A stretch of 64,000 nt of DNA from Pseudorasbora parva (GCF_024679245.1 NC_090188.1:41260992-41324991); one strand, 5' to 3'. Counted from the stretch's first letter, positions 25,060-37,810 are shown. Numbers and translations: made by a program. Notes: generated from the sequence alone by a model not told the origin.

Positions 25060-25567
25060 GGGTCCAATTCTCACTATTAATTATGACTTTTGCCTCAATA
25101 AACTTCAAATTACTGATTATTAATAGTTAGTAAAGCAGTTGTTAATATTAGGTATTGGGTAGGATTAGGGATGAAGAATAGGGTCATGCAGAATAAGGCA
25201 TTAATATGTGCTTTATAAGTACTAATAAACAGACAATATCCCAGTAATATGCATGCTAATAAGCAACTAGTTCACAGTGAGAATTGGAGCCTAAAACTTT
25301 AGCATGGGGAACACATATTCACTATTAACTACGACTTTTGCCTCACTAAACTCCTAATTTACTGCCTATTAATAGTTAGTCAGGTAGTTTTGTAGTGTTT
25401 AAGTTTAGTTATTGGGTCGGATTAAGGGATGTAGAATAAGGTCATGCAGAATAAGGCATTAATATGTGCTTTATAAGAACTAATAAACAGCCAATATCCT
25501 AGTAATATGCATGCTAATAAGCAACTAGTTAATAGTTAATAACTGAAACTTAAAATAAAGTGTTACC
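25060..25567 (-). mobile_element. Two adjacent copies of the AACTAGTTGCTTATTAGC MITE family
   Basis: Copy A about 25075-25285 and copy B about 25305-25567, same orientation, each containing TGCAGAATAAGGCATTAATA and TGCTAATAAGCAACTAGTT. Copy B ends AAAATAAAGTGTTACC as in the copy at 6310-6577. Confidence 0.72.
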
Positions 25568-25999
25568 CTAACGTGTTACCAAAAGTTCCTATAGTCATAG
25601 TTGTGATAATAAGAGTTGTTAGGGCCGGTTCCCGCATAGTTTAGATAGAACAACAATGCAAAAGCAGCACTGTGGAATGCCCCTTAAAGTGCAAAAAAGG
25701 TGCAATAAACCAAATTATTAACATATATTTTGTACTGTATTGCGATATATTGTACATTCAAATCAAACTGTAGGGCGGGACTTGGTTCTACCCATTGGTT
25801 AAAACGATGGACCCAAATCTGTATACAAGCTTGCAGGCAATTGAAAGAAATGTGTAGAGTTTAAGTGCACTAAATGGGGGGTAAATAAAGTTTATGCACA
25901 ATATATTCACAATAAGGTCAATAACATATAGGGTGATGTTCATCTTATGACTTTAACTAGCATCTTTATCAGGTCTTGCTCTTCCAAACCTCTCCTCAC

Positions 26000-26316
26000 T
26001 GGTGCCACGTGTGCCGATATGCGTATGCTCAAAGGGCTTTTTGTTAGGTTAGGAGCCATTAACAAAAACTAACACACGTTCACTCACAACCCTACCGCGA
26101 TCGTTTAATGAGGACACCCTGGCAGCAAATCAAAATGGCCACGGAGACGGACATGTTTGCCCAGAGATGAAATAGCAGTGGGCAGTGGAAGCCAACGTCT
26201 ACGGTCAGTGAGGACAGGACTGTCCACCCGAACAAGAGCCGCTCAGTAACGGGGGCTTGACACTGACCTACAGCCCGCGTGTTGAGTTATAGCTGGGATC
26301 AGATTCAAACGCGTGC

Positions 26317-26350
<34 letters not shown>

Positions 26351-27150
26351 AGGGTTTCTGAGAGGGAAAGCTAAAGTGAATAAACGGTTCAGGGAATGAG
26401 TTTAACCACATTGTTTTAATCAAAGTTTCTGAAGTAATGCCGCTGGAAAAAGTTCTGAGTCATTTTCCCTTGCCTCTAAAATTGATCAGTGAACATTAAA
26501 CAGAGTTGAGACTTATTAAGGGCCTCCTAAAAAAATGTGAAATTGTTAAATCTTCCTGCCAAAGTTTTCAAACGCCTTATTGCGTGCCTGGTGTTTGACG
26601 TGATTCAGCAGTTGTGGAGGCTGATGAGTTTGAGAACTTTCAAGGTTGAAATGACTAACACCTCTAATCTAAATTCCAATAAACTCAATGACAGAAGTGC
26701 AATGAAATGTATTCACCTTGAACTGTTAATTTAGTTTCTGAATCTGTGAATCTGCACTCTGAATGTCACATGCGTATTTTTAGTAAAGCGATCACGCGAT
26801 ATGAAGGGACAAGTTGATTTCCTCATCAACCTGTTCCTGGCTAGTAAAATAAACAGAGAGCAGAGCCATGGAGGATGAGGAGGACAGACCGTTCTGAGCC
26901 CTTCCACTGGAATTCCTCCCATCCTAGACTCATTTCCTCCCACAATCCTCCTGTTCTGAGCCCTTCCTCATTAACACAGCACTCCCAACCTGACCCACAG
27001 TCAACAACTCCCCACACACACTTCAGTGGGTTTATTTCCTTAAACACACAATGGGATAAACATTTCCATACAAGCATTTTGCTCAGAAGAAAAAGTTCAA
27101 AACTAGTCTTGTTTGTGATATTTTTTATTATATTAAGGTTGCAAAGGGGC
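26000..27150. other. Intron 1 stretch with no gene seen
   Basis: Contains a (GT)n run (26318-26349) and otherwise unclassified sequence with no recognisable coding or repeat signature. Confidence 0.55.
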
Positions 27151-27159
27151 TAAAAAATT

Positions 27160-27412
27160 TGGTAACACTTTATTTTAAGGTTCAGTTATTAACTATTAAC
27201 TAGTTGCTTATTAGCATGCATCTTACTAGGATATTGTCTGTTTATTAGAATTTATAAAGCACATATTAATGCCTTATTCTGCATGACCATATTCTACAAC
27301 CCCTGATTCTATCCAATACCTAAACTTAAATACTACAAAACTACCTGACTAACTATTAATAAGCAGTAAATTAGGAGTTTATTGAGGCAAAAGTCGTAGT
27401 TAATAGTGAAGT
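27160..27412 (+). mobile_element. AACTAGTTGCTTATTAGC family MITE, inverted copy
   Basis: Begins GGTAACACTTTATTTTAAGG and runs as the reverse complement of the copy at 6310-6577. Confidence 0.72.
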
Positions 27413-27942
27413 GTTCACCAAAATTCCAAATAAAAAAATTCCAAAATAAAATAAGAAATCCTGGAAAGTTTCCCAAAATTCAAGAGAGATTCTGAAAACT
27501 TTGCAAAAATATATGCATTCCATAATTCAAAATGACATGAGGGTGAGTAAATAATGTAGAGGATTTCATTTTTGGTTGAACTATCCATTTAAAGAGGACC
27601 TATTATGCCCTTTTCCAAAGTTTTGATTTTGTTTTGCCGTCTACTAGTATATGTGTTCAGAAAACAAATTTTCCCCACTTATTCTGCATTATTACTCTCT
27701 TCCCAGTTTGTCATTAACGCTCCGTTTACTTCCTGTCTCTTTCAAGCCACTCCTTCTGAAAAGCACAAAGTGATCTGATTGGTCGGCTGGACTAATGTGT
27801 TGTTGTGATTGTTCGTTTACTTTGAGCATGTTTTAAAAATGTCCCGCCCCTTATCATAATCGAGAGTTTCAACACACTACTAACAAACACATCCAGGCCC
27901 CGCCCCTATTCATCGATTTATACTTATAAATAGTGGCATATA

Positions 27943-29462
27943 CAACCCCAAATCAGAAAAAGTTGGGACAGTTTGGAAAACGCAAAAAAAAAAGATAGTG
28001 ATTTCTAAATTTACTTTGACTTGTATTTCATTGCAGACAATATGAACACAAAATATTTCATGTTTTGTCTGGTCAACTTCATGTCATTTTGTAAATATGC
28101 ATCCTTTCCTGTCATTCAGACCTGCAACACATTTCAAAAAAAGTTGGGACAGGAGCAATTTAGGGCTAGTAATGAGGTAAAAGGGTTAAATGATGTGATT
28201 TGAAACAGGTGATGTCAACAGGTGATTGAAATTATGATTTGGTACAAAAGCAGCATCCAAGAAAGATCTAATCCTTTAGGAGCAAAGATGGGCCGAGGAT
28301 CGCCAGTTTAGTTTGCCAACAAATACGTGAGAAAATTATTGAAATGTTTAAAAACAATGTTCCTCAAAGAAAGATAGGAAGAGATTTGGGTATTTCACAT
28401 TCAACAGTGCATAACATAATTACAAGATTCAAGGAATTTGCAGGAATTTCAGTGCGTAAAGGACAAGGCCGCAAGCCTAAGCTGAACAACCGTGATCTCC
28501 GATCCCTCAGGCGGCACTGCATCAAGAATCGTCATTCATCTATAAGCGATATCACCACATGGGCTCAGGACTACTTTGGCAAACATTTGTCAAGTACCAC
28601 AATACGTAGTTACATCCACAAATGCTAGTTAAAACTGTACTGTGCCAAAAGGAAGCCTTATGTTAACAGTGTCCAGAAGCGCCGTCGACTTCTCTGGGCT
28701 CGGAGGCATCTGGGATGGACCATCACACAGTGGAAATGTGTACTGTGGTCAGATGAATCAGTATTTCAGGTATTTTTTGGGAGGAATGGACGCCGTGTGC
28801 TCCGGACCAAAGAAGAAAAGGATCATCCAGACTGTTACCAGCAACAAGTCCAAAAGCCAGGGTCTGTCATGGTATGGGGTTGTGTCAGTGCCCTTGGCAA
28901 AGGTAAGAAGATATCTTTTCCAGGGACGTCCATGCATATTTCAACAAGACAATGCAAAACCACATTCTGCACACATTACAAAGTCCTGGCTGCGGAGGAA
29001 GAGGGTACGGGTACTTGACTGGCCTGCCTGCAGTCCCGACCTGTCTCCAATAGAGAATGTGTGGCGCATTTTGAAGCGCAAAATGCGACAACGAAGACCC
29101 CGTACTGTTGCCCACCTTAAGACTTGTTTGCAGGAAGAATGGGACAAAATTACACCTGAAACACTTCATCACTTGGTGTCTTCAGCCCCTAAACGTCTTT
29201 TAAGTGTTGTGAAAAGGAATGGCAACATTACAAAGTGGTAAATGCTTTACTGTCCCAACTTTTTTTGAAATGTGTTGCAGGTCTGAATGACAGGAAAGGA
29301 TGCATATTTACAAATGACATGAAGTTGACCAGACAAAACATGAAATATTTTGTGTTCATATTGTCTGCAATGAAATACAAGTCAAAGTAATTTTAGAAAT
29401 CACTTCTTTTTTATTTTATTTGCACATTCCATAATGTCCCAACTTTTTCTGATTTTGGGTTG
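27943..29462 (+). mobile_element. Tc1/mariner transposon with long terminal inverted repeats
   Basis: Bounded by TA duplications (27941-27942, 29463-29464). Ends CAACCCCAAATCAGAAAAAG and CTTTTTCTGATTTTGGGTTG are inverted repeats. The inverted similarity continues to about 28150 and from about 29250, giving roughly 200-bp arms with GTTGGGACA at both the outer and inner ends. Encloses a broken transposase gene. Inserted within the TTAA-type element of pkdcc intron 1. Confidence 0.9.
28288..29241 (+). pseudogene. Tc1-type DD34E transposase, frameshifted
   Basis: An N-terminal helix-turn-helix piece is readable at 28344-28628 (MFKNNVPQRKIGRDLGISHS, then a second DNA-binding region). The catalytic half is in another frame to 29241: QQDNAKPHSA holds the second Asp and DLSPIENVW the Glu, with exactly 34 residues between them, the Tc1 DD34E spacing. 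The first Asp block (LWSDES, about 28744) lies in a third frame, so at least two frameshifts exist, and the start region at 28288 carries a stop. It would have bound the flanking inverted repeats and cut at TA sites; it is now inactive. Confidence 0.88.
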
Positions 29463-31369
29463 TACTATTTGCACCTCATTGTTTTAAACATTAAATGGTA
29501 TACAATAATTATTATAGTGTAAATTGTTATATTTATTAAAACTATTAAATGGATGCACCTTATTGGGACAATAAAGCCCTCCCTAAACCTCCCTCTAACC
29601 AATTTTTGATTAAGTACACGTTAGACAGTTTATTTTCACTTTTCGCATATTTACTTAACTAAACCCTAAAACTACTTTTTTATTTTATTTTTTAGTTAAT
29701 GATCTGCAAGACCTTTAATTCGAGTAAATGTTTCGAAATTTGGGTATAAAGTGTTAATTCTACAATATATGGTGTAAAAATGTCTGAGTGCTGCCCTCTT
29801 AAGGTTGAACGGTGGCTACAGTTGAATTTTCCTATTGGACGTTGTTGGTATGTTGGCTCTTCCAGCGGGCACGAGCTCAACACGCCCTAATGTTTTCCTG
29901 ATCACATGATGAGAACGGCTTTACAAGACTCATGTTACATGAAGTGGAAACATTATGAATGAAGAAAATACGGTTCAATAACGCATTTGTAAGCACATCA
30001 GGCTTTTATTGTGATATTTTTGCCGTCCGTAATGTGTACAGATACTTTTTATATGAATCGCACTTTCAAAGTGGTTGCCGTGGTAACGGACAGCAATACT
30101 GTAACGTGTTATATAAACAAACTTTTATTTGAGAAAATCTGTTTATAATAGGCTATTAGGTTTGAACTTATTGGTCCTGTGCTGCTTATTGATATACTTT
30201 ATATCTACTTTTAGTGGCATTCAGTAAAAGGATTTGACTGTTCATAGATTGGGATAATGGTCACATTCTCTCTTGCGCTGCTTCTTCGCTAGCATTGCCG
30301 GCATTGGGAGTTAACGCAGTTTGATAAGGCTCTCGCCCCGTGTCCACAGACATTCCCCCTCTCCACTTCAGGTAAAGCTGGGGAAGAAAAGGAAAGTCCT
30401 CTACTTCAAATGGCCGCTTTGTTGCAAGGCTACGGCCGTCACTCCAGTCATTCACCATTTTGACAGATGTCAATCAGTCTGTCACTGCGGGTCTCAGGTG
30501 CATTTTCAGCATTTTTCTAAATATTGCCAGTTGGTGGAGTTAGGCTTTGACCAGGGGTTAAGTTACCTTTTAATATAATAAATGCCTTTCGATCAGGGGA
30601 AAAGGAGTAGAGTGAGTTCGATAAAAGGCGTTTTTGAACTTGTGTCATTTTGAGTCCAAACTTTCTGCAACGTGCCTTACCCCTGCTTTTGACAATCTAG
30701 CATCTTCCGTAATTTTGTCTGTCCCAATCAGAAGTCAGTGGGCTGAGTTAGTGTAAATAGACAGTCCATTTTTTAAATGAGGAATAATGTCCTTTCCCGG
30801 AAGAACGTTCAAGACTATAATGGAGGCGTTTAGGGAGTTCAGAAACAGTCACACTGATTGGAGGGACTTTGTGCTTTGGAAGTTTGCAGAGCTTTTTCAT
30901 TCTCAAACAGCAACATTGCACATGGGAACATGGGCAAAGGGCATAATAGGATCCCTCTAAACGTAGATATGCAATGGCTGTGACCCTGCTGTCAACTGGA
31001 GCACAGTCGCCTTCTCCTTCCTGACAAACTGAGAGGTTAAAGTATTAACCCGTGTTTAATTGCGTCTAGCACTAAAACTCTCCGTCTCACTCCCATCTTA
31101 AAAATGACCCTGGGGGCCTCTGTGTTTAGGACACCCGGCTTTCACATTCACATGTTACATGCTCACATTAGCAGGTTACTGATTACCCTGTAGTGTGTGT
31201 GAGTGTATTTTGGGCCTTGACTTAGAATCTGAAGAGTTAACAGAATGACATGCTAATGTAAACATAATCCCAGCAAGACCACCCTAATCAGGCCCCCAAG
31301 CTGTTTTGCAGATTGCCCGACACACCATTTCAAATGCCTTTCCATATACAAACACTCTGGAGAACTTAA

Positions 31370-31876
31370 AGGAATCGTTCACGCATAAAAATGAACATTT
31401 TGGCATTGTATGTTCACTTTCATGTGGTTCCAACTGTATTACTTGTTCATCCATGAAACACAAGATACAATTTTAGTCAGAATATCAGAGGTGCTCTTTT
31501 CCATGAAAGGCATGGACATTTTTTAACCGTCAAGCTCCAGAAATGACAAAAAAGGACCTTAAAATGTGTCCATATGACTCGTTTTCTATATTTTAAGTCA
31601 TCTGAAGTCATATGATAGCTTTGTAAAAGTAACACACAAAAACCATTCACTGTTCTGAGAATGGCTTGAGATAACTTATAGCCTACAGGTACCATTTGAA
31701 AGGGCTGTTTGGAGCTTGGCAGTATAAAGCCCAATGTATTCTTCAGTTCTGATGTGAACATGTAAGTCGAACACAGCCTTTCATAATATACTTCTTTTGG
31801 TAGCTTGCATGAACACAGACGCTTGAGAGAGTCACACAAAACAGCTTCCTGCTTGTCCAGTGTAAGCACTATTCCT
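31370..31876. mobile_element. TTAA-flanked MITE (507 bp)
   Basis: TTAA at 31366-31369 and 31877-31880; ends AGGAATCGTTCACGC and GCACTATTCCT are imperfect inverted repeats. Same AGTTCACC-like class as 23835-24332. The long minus frame within (31477-31869) matches nothing I recognise and is treated as chance. Confidence 0.6.
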
Positions 31877-32464
31877 TTAAAGTGCTCCTTATATGCTAGT
31901 TAAAAAGGGGCACTTTAACAAGCATAAAGAAGTGCTTGTTAAAGTGCTGAATCTTCGAAAGAACTGTCTTCAGACTGATAAAATGAGTAATCTATATTAT
32001 GAGAAAACTTAGTCTCTCACTTCAGCCATTAAATGGATCAATGATTTTCTGTCCAATCAAATGCTCTCTAGAATCTGAAGCTCCACCCCCCCCACACACA
32101 TTATAAACAGACACTGAAATAGTACAGAGCAGATTATATGATTGAGTTGGCGCAGACCAGAAAATGTTTCCGACCCATTTGAATTCTGCACAGAATGCTG
32201 TATTTTAAAGCGATATGGAGGAGAGTAGGATGAGAAACGGTTAGAGATTAATAGGAAACTGCGGCATTACAGAGCTCAATGGCCGAGCTGTGATATAAAC
32301 TAAACGCTATTGGCTATTTGTAAAAAGGGGAGGAGCTGTTGGATATGTCCCGCCCTGTCTTCCTGTTTGAGTGGAAATGACATCAAAACATTAAATAATG
32401 CTGCGCGTGTCAAGCCACTTCAGTGGGACTTTAGTTTAATTAAAGGACTATGTCATTGCACCTT

Positions 32465-32945
32465 TTTCTCTTGCGATTCTCAAGTCAAGTCTCAAGTCTC
32501 GTTTATTTATATAGCCCTTTCTACTACAACATAAACCAAAGGACTGTACATCTAAAAGCAAGAAAACCACAACAAAAAAGAACAAAATATGGAATGACAA
32601 AGTCAAGAATTAAAAGAAACAGAATACAAATACGTGCAGATCTTATATCAGGGGGAACGACTGAGAAAGCTCGATCCCCTTTAGTTTTAAGACGAGTTCT
32701 TGGAACAACGAGCAGTAAATAATTAAAGGACATTTGAGATCTACCAGAGTTCATAAGCACCAAATCCTTGATATATATTCCCGGGCCATCTCGTGAACAG
32801 CTTTATAAACATATAACAAAACCTTATATTGTATCCGATATTTCACAGGGAGCTAATGAAGCCTTTTCAAAACAGGTGTAATATGCTCCCTTTTCTTCGG
32901 GAGCCTCGCTGCAGCGTTTTGAACCAGCTGCAATCTTGAGATAAG
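32465..32945 (-). mobile_element. L2-like non-LTR retrotransposon, 3' fragment
   Basis: On the minus strand 32760-32945 reads as the C-terminal end of a LINE reverse transcriptase (REHITPVLKRLH, stop, LPVKYRIQYKVLLYVYKAVH), and 32465-32530 is the 3' tail (CTTTCTAC...GTTTATTTATATAGCCC inverted). 5'-truncated, with at least one internal stop. Transcriptionally antisense-matched in strand to pkdcc (same strand). Confidence 0.65.
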
Positions 32946-33137
32946 AGATTGACTAATTCCTATCGACCACTAATAAGATAAGAGACTGGCTAATTCCTAC
33001 ATATAGAGCATTACGATTCTGATTTTATAACTCACAATTGCAAATTTATAAATCACATATCTGAGAAATTGTGGGATATAAGGGAAAAACTTATATCTTG
33101 CAGTTGGGACTTTTTCCTCAGAATTGTGAAATATTAA

Positions 33138-33532
33138 AGGAAGTGTAAGTAAGATTGTGGCCAAAACTGGTACTGCAATTACTATCCCCCCTTCCCCTGA
33201 CTCGAGGCTGCCAGATTGGCTGGAGGACCAGCAGGAACGTTTGTAGATCTGCAGCTGTGGTAAAAAGAGGAGATCTGACAACCCGGATGCCCAACCACTT
33301 CGGACTTCGTGATTGGTCGATAGGTGGAGGGTGGAGCTTCAGGCCAAAACACAGCATGACATCATCAACATCAGTTGAGGGCTGCAACAACAACTTTATA
33401 ATGACAATATCCTGGCTGGACTACTGTTGTCAGTGATATAAGTATTTGAAATTAACATGATTTCTTAATGTTTAGTGACATATCAGGGCCATTTTATGAT
33501 TAATTGAAATAAATTTCTTACATATTGTTCCT
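33138..33532. mobile_element. TTAA-flanked MITE (395 bp)
   Basis: TTAA at 33134-33137 and 33533-33536; ends AGGAAGTGTAAGTAAGA and TTTCTTACATATTGTTCCT share an AGGAA...GTAAG pattern. The interior is G+C-richer than the surroundings and noncoding. Confidence 0.55.
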
Positions 33533-33541
33533 TTAAATAAA

Positions 33542-33690
33542 ATGTTAACACTTTAGTTTAAGGACCAGTTCTCACCATTAACTAGTTGCTTATTATAATG
33601 CATATAACTAGCATATTGGATGTTTATTAGTACTTATAAAGCAGGAATTAGGAGGCAAAAGTCGTAGTTAATAGTGAGAACTGGACACTA
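33542..33690 (+). mobile_element. Short relative of the AACTAGTTGCTTATTAGC MITE family
   Basis: Begins GTTAACACTTTAGTTTAAGG and contains AACTAGTTGCTTATTA and AAAAGTCGTAGTTAATAGTG but lacks about 100 bp of the middle seen in the other copies. Confidence 0.6.
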
Positions 33691-34626
33691 ATCTAAAATG
33701 TGACCTGACCAATACAATAAAAACATATAAAAACACACAATTGTGAGTTTTTGTAAAAACTGTGGAAACAAGCTTCCATAGAGCCGTTCAGCGGTCATTA
33801 ATCAGACACACACAGTTTACATCTCGCTCTGGTGTCAGTGCTGACATGGACATGAATGAGCCTACTCTCCCTGTCCACACAGATCCAGCACCACCACCAC
33901 CAATCAGGCTGTTTGTATAACAGGTGTTGCCCTCGCTTGTAAGAGGAAGACGGGGATCTGCTTGACAGACATGTTAGTTAAAGACTTCAGTGTGACCTGT
34001 GCAGATCCTGACCGCCTGCACTCTGGCTGAACCCAACCTGCTGCTAATCAGCCCGCTGTATCATATCTTCTCACCTTTGACCTCGCAACTTATAAAATAA
34101 CAGCCATTTATTTCTGTCTGATGTGGCGGCTGCCAACACAAATGGAAAGCAACACTTCTGGGCCTGATTGGTTAGGTGCGAAGGCGAAGAACCAGCGAAG
34201 ATGTCGACTACGCGGGATGTTTATTAATACTTACATGCGAGGAATATCTGTGTATGTCTTCCATCATTATAGGTTTATGGAGAGAGGTATTATTTGTGTC
34301 ATTTGCTGATTTATGAACGTTTTAAGAACTAGGGCCTGATCGCAGCCAACCGTCTGCTCTGAAGCTCTTGGCAGAAAGTGAGACGTGGCACTAGAGGAGC
34401 TGACGCCCATATTCAGCTCAACTTTTACACATATTGATAGTAAAAGACTTGAAAATCCGTTTGTGCTTTATAACAACTACTACACAGTAGTAGCACTTTA
34501 TTGCACAAACCTGTTTCCCATTATTATAGTTATTCCAATAACTGGGTTATAACTAGGTACTAACCAACTCCTAACCCTAACCTTAACCCATGTCGTTGCC
34601 TTATATCCCCCAGTATATTCTTGGGT

Positions 34627-34682
34627 AACATTGTTAAGCATGACATAAAAATGACAATTTTGATGTCATGCTTAACAATGTT
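34627..34682. repeat. Perfect 20-bp-arm hairpin
   Basis: AACATTGTTAAGCATGACAT (34627-34646) pairs with its exact reverse complement at 34663-34682. A further four to five A-T pairs close after one mismatch, leaving a very small loop. Probably the core of a MITE; a small-RNA precursor is possible but unsupported. Confidence 0.8.
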
Positions 34683-34965
34683 AATTTAAAATAAATGGGC
34701 AAATAGATCAAGAAACTTCACATTAGAGAAAATGCTTATATGTTTCTTTAATTAAATCAAGACAATTTATTTCGTTGATATATGAGATAATAGCAGTAAT
34801 AAAATATTACAGTTAAAGAAAATAAGCTTCAATATGCCTCTTAAATAATCAAAAATATTAAATATTTTGCATATTCATAAAGTGTGTTTAAATCAACGCC
34901 TTAAGAAGAGACAAGAAAAATAAAAAGACCAAACTTTGGCCACATATCATTTGGTTTCATACAAA

Positions 34966-36132
34966 AATGTCCTTGTTACAAATGTGACATGTACTTACCA
35001 TAGTAATAACAGTAAATTATGCAACTAACCCCAGACCCTAACCCTAATATATAATAACACTGTAACAATGACACCGTAAATAAAGTGTAACTGAATATTA
35101 TGTTAATGCATTTCACAATATTTTACACAGCTCAGACTGTCACAAATACACAAATATATAGATCTGGTAACACTTTATTTTACAGTGTCCTTGTTAGATT
35201 GTACATGTATTTACAGTACTATAGTAATAACAATACATTATGCATAATTACATGCAACTAACCCTCAGGTAAACCCTAATCATAACCATATAGTAAGTAC
35301 ATGTTCATTCATATTACTTACTTACACTGTAACTCTGACTACTTAAAAAATAACGTATAACCAAAAATATTTTTTGAACAATGTTGAGCTAACATTTCAA
35401 AAACCAGACTGGTACACATGGTATTCTTATTTCTCATACATGTGTTATCACTATTTTAATACATTTCTAGGTAAAGCACTTTGAATTGCCATTGAGGATG
35501 AAATATGCTATAAATAAACTTGCCTTGCCATTGCAGTCTGATTTGTGAAATCATTCTCAAATGTTTAAAGTTGATTATTCTAAGATATTTGAATAATTAT
35601 GAATTAATACTTTTTATGGCAGCTGTCTGTGATAGCTATAGAGCATTATGTATTTGTGATATAATAACAGTGTTCTTTTCCCCATAAACCGTGTCTGTTG
35701 TGTGCGCTGATTAAGCAGGTCTTGCACCGTTGGGCCCCTGCTGTAAGCGCACAGAAAGAAATCAGCTCGGCGGCCCCAATCTACATACAGCTTCTGATAA
35801 AATCATCAACGGTAACAGACATGAACCATCTCTCCGTCATATTAATCTATGGGGGATCTGTTTGATAGGTCAAATACATATCAAGCTTATAATAAATCAA
35901 CAAAACTATCTTGGATAATAGACGTAATATGCAGAATTAAATCCAGTTATACTCTATGTTAAGGAGTCAGTGTTACAGAGTAATTATACATTTAAGAACT
36001 GAGTAATAATAATTAACTACATGTACTATAGGGTTTTGGTTGGGGTTAGTTGTATGTAATTGTGCTTAATTTATAGTTATTACTATATAAAGATTACATG
36101 TAACATGTAGGACACTGTAAAAAAGTGTTATC
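34966..36132. mobile_element. Cluster of three TACATGTACTTAC family MITE copies
   Basis: Copies at 34966-35092, 35164-35335 and 35967-36132 (the last inverted relative to the others). Each has TACATGTACTTACCATAGTAA-like text, a run of AACCCTAACCCTA-like text and GTAACACTTTATTT ends. Between them lies a non-LTR tail fragment (35470-35530, AAAGCACTTTGAATTGCC ... AAACTTGCCTTGCC). Confidence 0.6.
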
Positions 36133-36139
36133 TTAAAAA

Positions 36140-37084
36140 AAAACATTTATGGATGGATTTTGCAGTGGTTGGACTGATTGCTAAAATGTATCTAGGATTT
36201 ATATTTAAACATGATCTGATTGATATTTTAATCAATATTCACTTCATATTAAATGCACGGGGTCTGCAGAAATACTAAAGTCGTAGCTAGAAAGCGTTTT
36301 ACCATAGCCCTTTCTGAAATACAACATTCAGAAAACAGATTTTCTTCACTTTATAGTTGTGTTTATGTTATGTATATTTAAGTTTTTTTGTTTTTTCTTT
36401 CATGAATGTATTCTTGCTGAAAGCCTGGTTAATTTCTGAGCTGCTGCACTGAAGACAGAGGCCGAAGATAAACGAGGGCTGTTAATTTCTCGTCTCGTTC
36501 GCTTATGTTTACAAGAGCTGATTACGACTTCAACAACTACACAACCGCTTGTGTCAAATAAATGACGCACAGAGCCGGGAACTAAAATACGCAGACAATG
36601 AGCCAATGCCCATGTTTAGCCATTGTTGATTGGATGATAGGCTAATTACTAAGACACACACCACGGGCTTGTGTTGATTTTGATACTCCACGCGTAAACA
36701 TTCACACTCGAGATCTCACACAGTAACTAAACGCGGGTTTACATTACAAAGGCCTATGATGGACGCTAATGCACATTCCCGTTTTCCCCTTTATATATTG
36801 CGTTAGGATTTCTTTCATGAGTCCATTAATTGCTCAACTTACTGAAGTGTTGTTACACATTAATTAAGCTTCAACAATTAAAAACTTTAGCAATAACTAT
36901 ATAAAGATAACAGCGAGCAGACTAACCCAAATTTAAATGTTGTTTAGTAATGTTACTCATGTGCTGAAAATAAATGGAAACCGACATGAAAACGTTTTAA
37001 AAGTTGCACTGCAATTTTGTAATTTCGTAATTTTTAGTTGATATCAATTCCTCTGTGCGTTGTTTAAAATAGAATTACATTTAC
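36140..37084. other. Intron 1 next to the pkdcc exon 1 donor, no repeat recognised
   Basis: AT-rich, non-repetitive sequence immediately downstream of the first coding exon. Contains TAATTAAGCTT and TTAATTGCTCAA motifs. No coding frame. Confidence 0.5.
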
Positions 37085-37810
37085 CTTGAGAATATTCGGG
37101 TGCTGCAGTCTCTCCATCAGCGTCATTTCCTTCACAATTTTGAAGGATGCGAGTTTGTAACAGTCAGTCGACGACCCGTATTTCTTCACACAATTCTCCA
37201 TATCGTGACCCCCAAAATCGACTGATTTTAACGCGACGGAGAAGCTGCTGTTCAGAGCTGCCTTGTAAACCGCCTTTGTGTATCCTGAGCCCAGATACTG
37301 GACATTGGTAACGTTATCAATGCTGCTGCAGCCGAGCACCGACTCGCGCGTAAACTCCCGGTGTGATTTTGTTGCTATGGTTACAGCGGGAGTTGGTTGA
37401 GAGTGATCATAATGATTGTTTTTCTCGATTCCTTTGTATGATTCCCAGTCGCCGCGTTGCTCCAGGTCCATGAGCCGCCTGCGCTCCAGCGGTCCGGTGC
37501 CGACCCAGTGCGCGCGTCTCTGGCGGTACCGCAGAACCTCGTCTAGTCTCTCGCGTATTTGCCGCTGGAGCTCCGGGAGTCGCCCCACGACGGCCGTTTC
37601 GACTGGTGTCATCTCGTCGACTTGAAGCCGGGCAGGAGCTTCCGCGTCGGGCTGCTGCTGCTGCTGTTTCTCGTGGTGGTGGTGGTGGTGGTAGCGATGC
37701 ACACGCTCGCCGTGGTGCTCGAATCCCGGAATGAACAATAAATTCATCAGCGTGCCCATGAGGAACGAAATGCAGAAGCCCGCCGCTACCACCATTTTTC
37801 TCCGCTTCAT
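37085..37810 (-). CDS. pkdcc: pkdcc exon 1 (first coding exon), vertebrate lonesome kinase
   Basis: Encodes residues 1-242 of the secretory-pathway tyrosine kinase PKDCC/VLK, which in vertebrates phosphorylates secreted and lumenal proteins and is needed for skeletal growth. Residues about 6-30 form one hydrophobic segment that can act as signal peptide or anchor. A His6 run (41-46) and a Gln5 run (49-53) follow in a low-complexity stem. The kinase N-lobe starts near residue 168: glycine-rich loop LGSGYTKAVYKA (173-184) and the VALK lysine (K195). The reading frame ends at an AAG|GTAAAT splice donor (exon end 37085, phase 0) in the segment HPNILK, and joins exon 2 without frame change. The ATG at 37810 is the first in frame before the hydrophobic segment. 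Family identity is confident; whether it is the a or b fish paralogue cannot be decided here. Confidence 0.95.

Larger units (their letters stand above)
27593..30958. mobile_element. TTAA-type nonautonomous element split by a Tc1-type transposon
   Basis: Left end AGAGGACCTATTATGCCCTT and right end GGGCATAATAGGATCCCTCT are inverted repeats separated by 3.3 kb. The left flank is TTAA; the right flank is AAAC, a decayed site. The interior holds the Tc1-type element 27943-29462 and perhaps other insertions between 29465 and 30780 that I cannot classify. Noncoding apart from the nested transposon. Confidence 0.55.

Noticed and set aside
31477..31869. 130-codon minus frame
   Set aside because: Lies inside a TTAA-flanked MITE and shows no recognisable domain.
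34560..35290. AACCCTAACCCTA-like text as interstitial telomere
   Set aside because: Only short irregular runs inside a MITE family; not a (TTAGGG)n array. The 42-bp minisatellite likewise contains TTAGGG once per unit but is not telomeric.
37416..37741. Plus-strand frames opposite pkdcc exon 1
   Set aside because: Antisense shadows of a G+C-rich coding exon.
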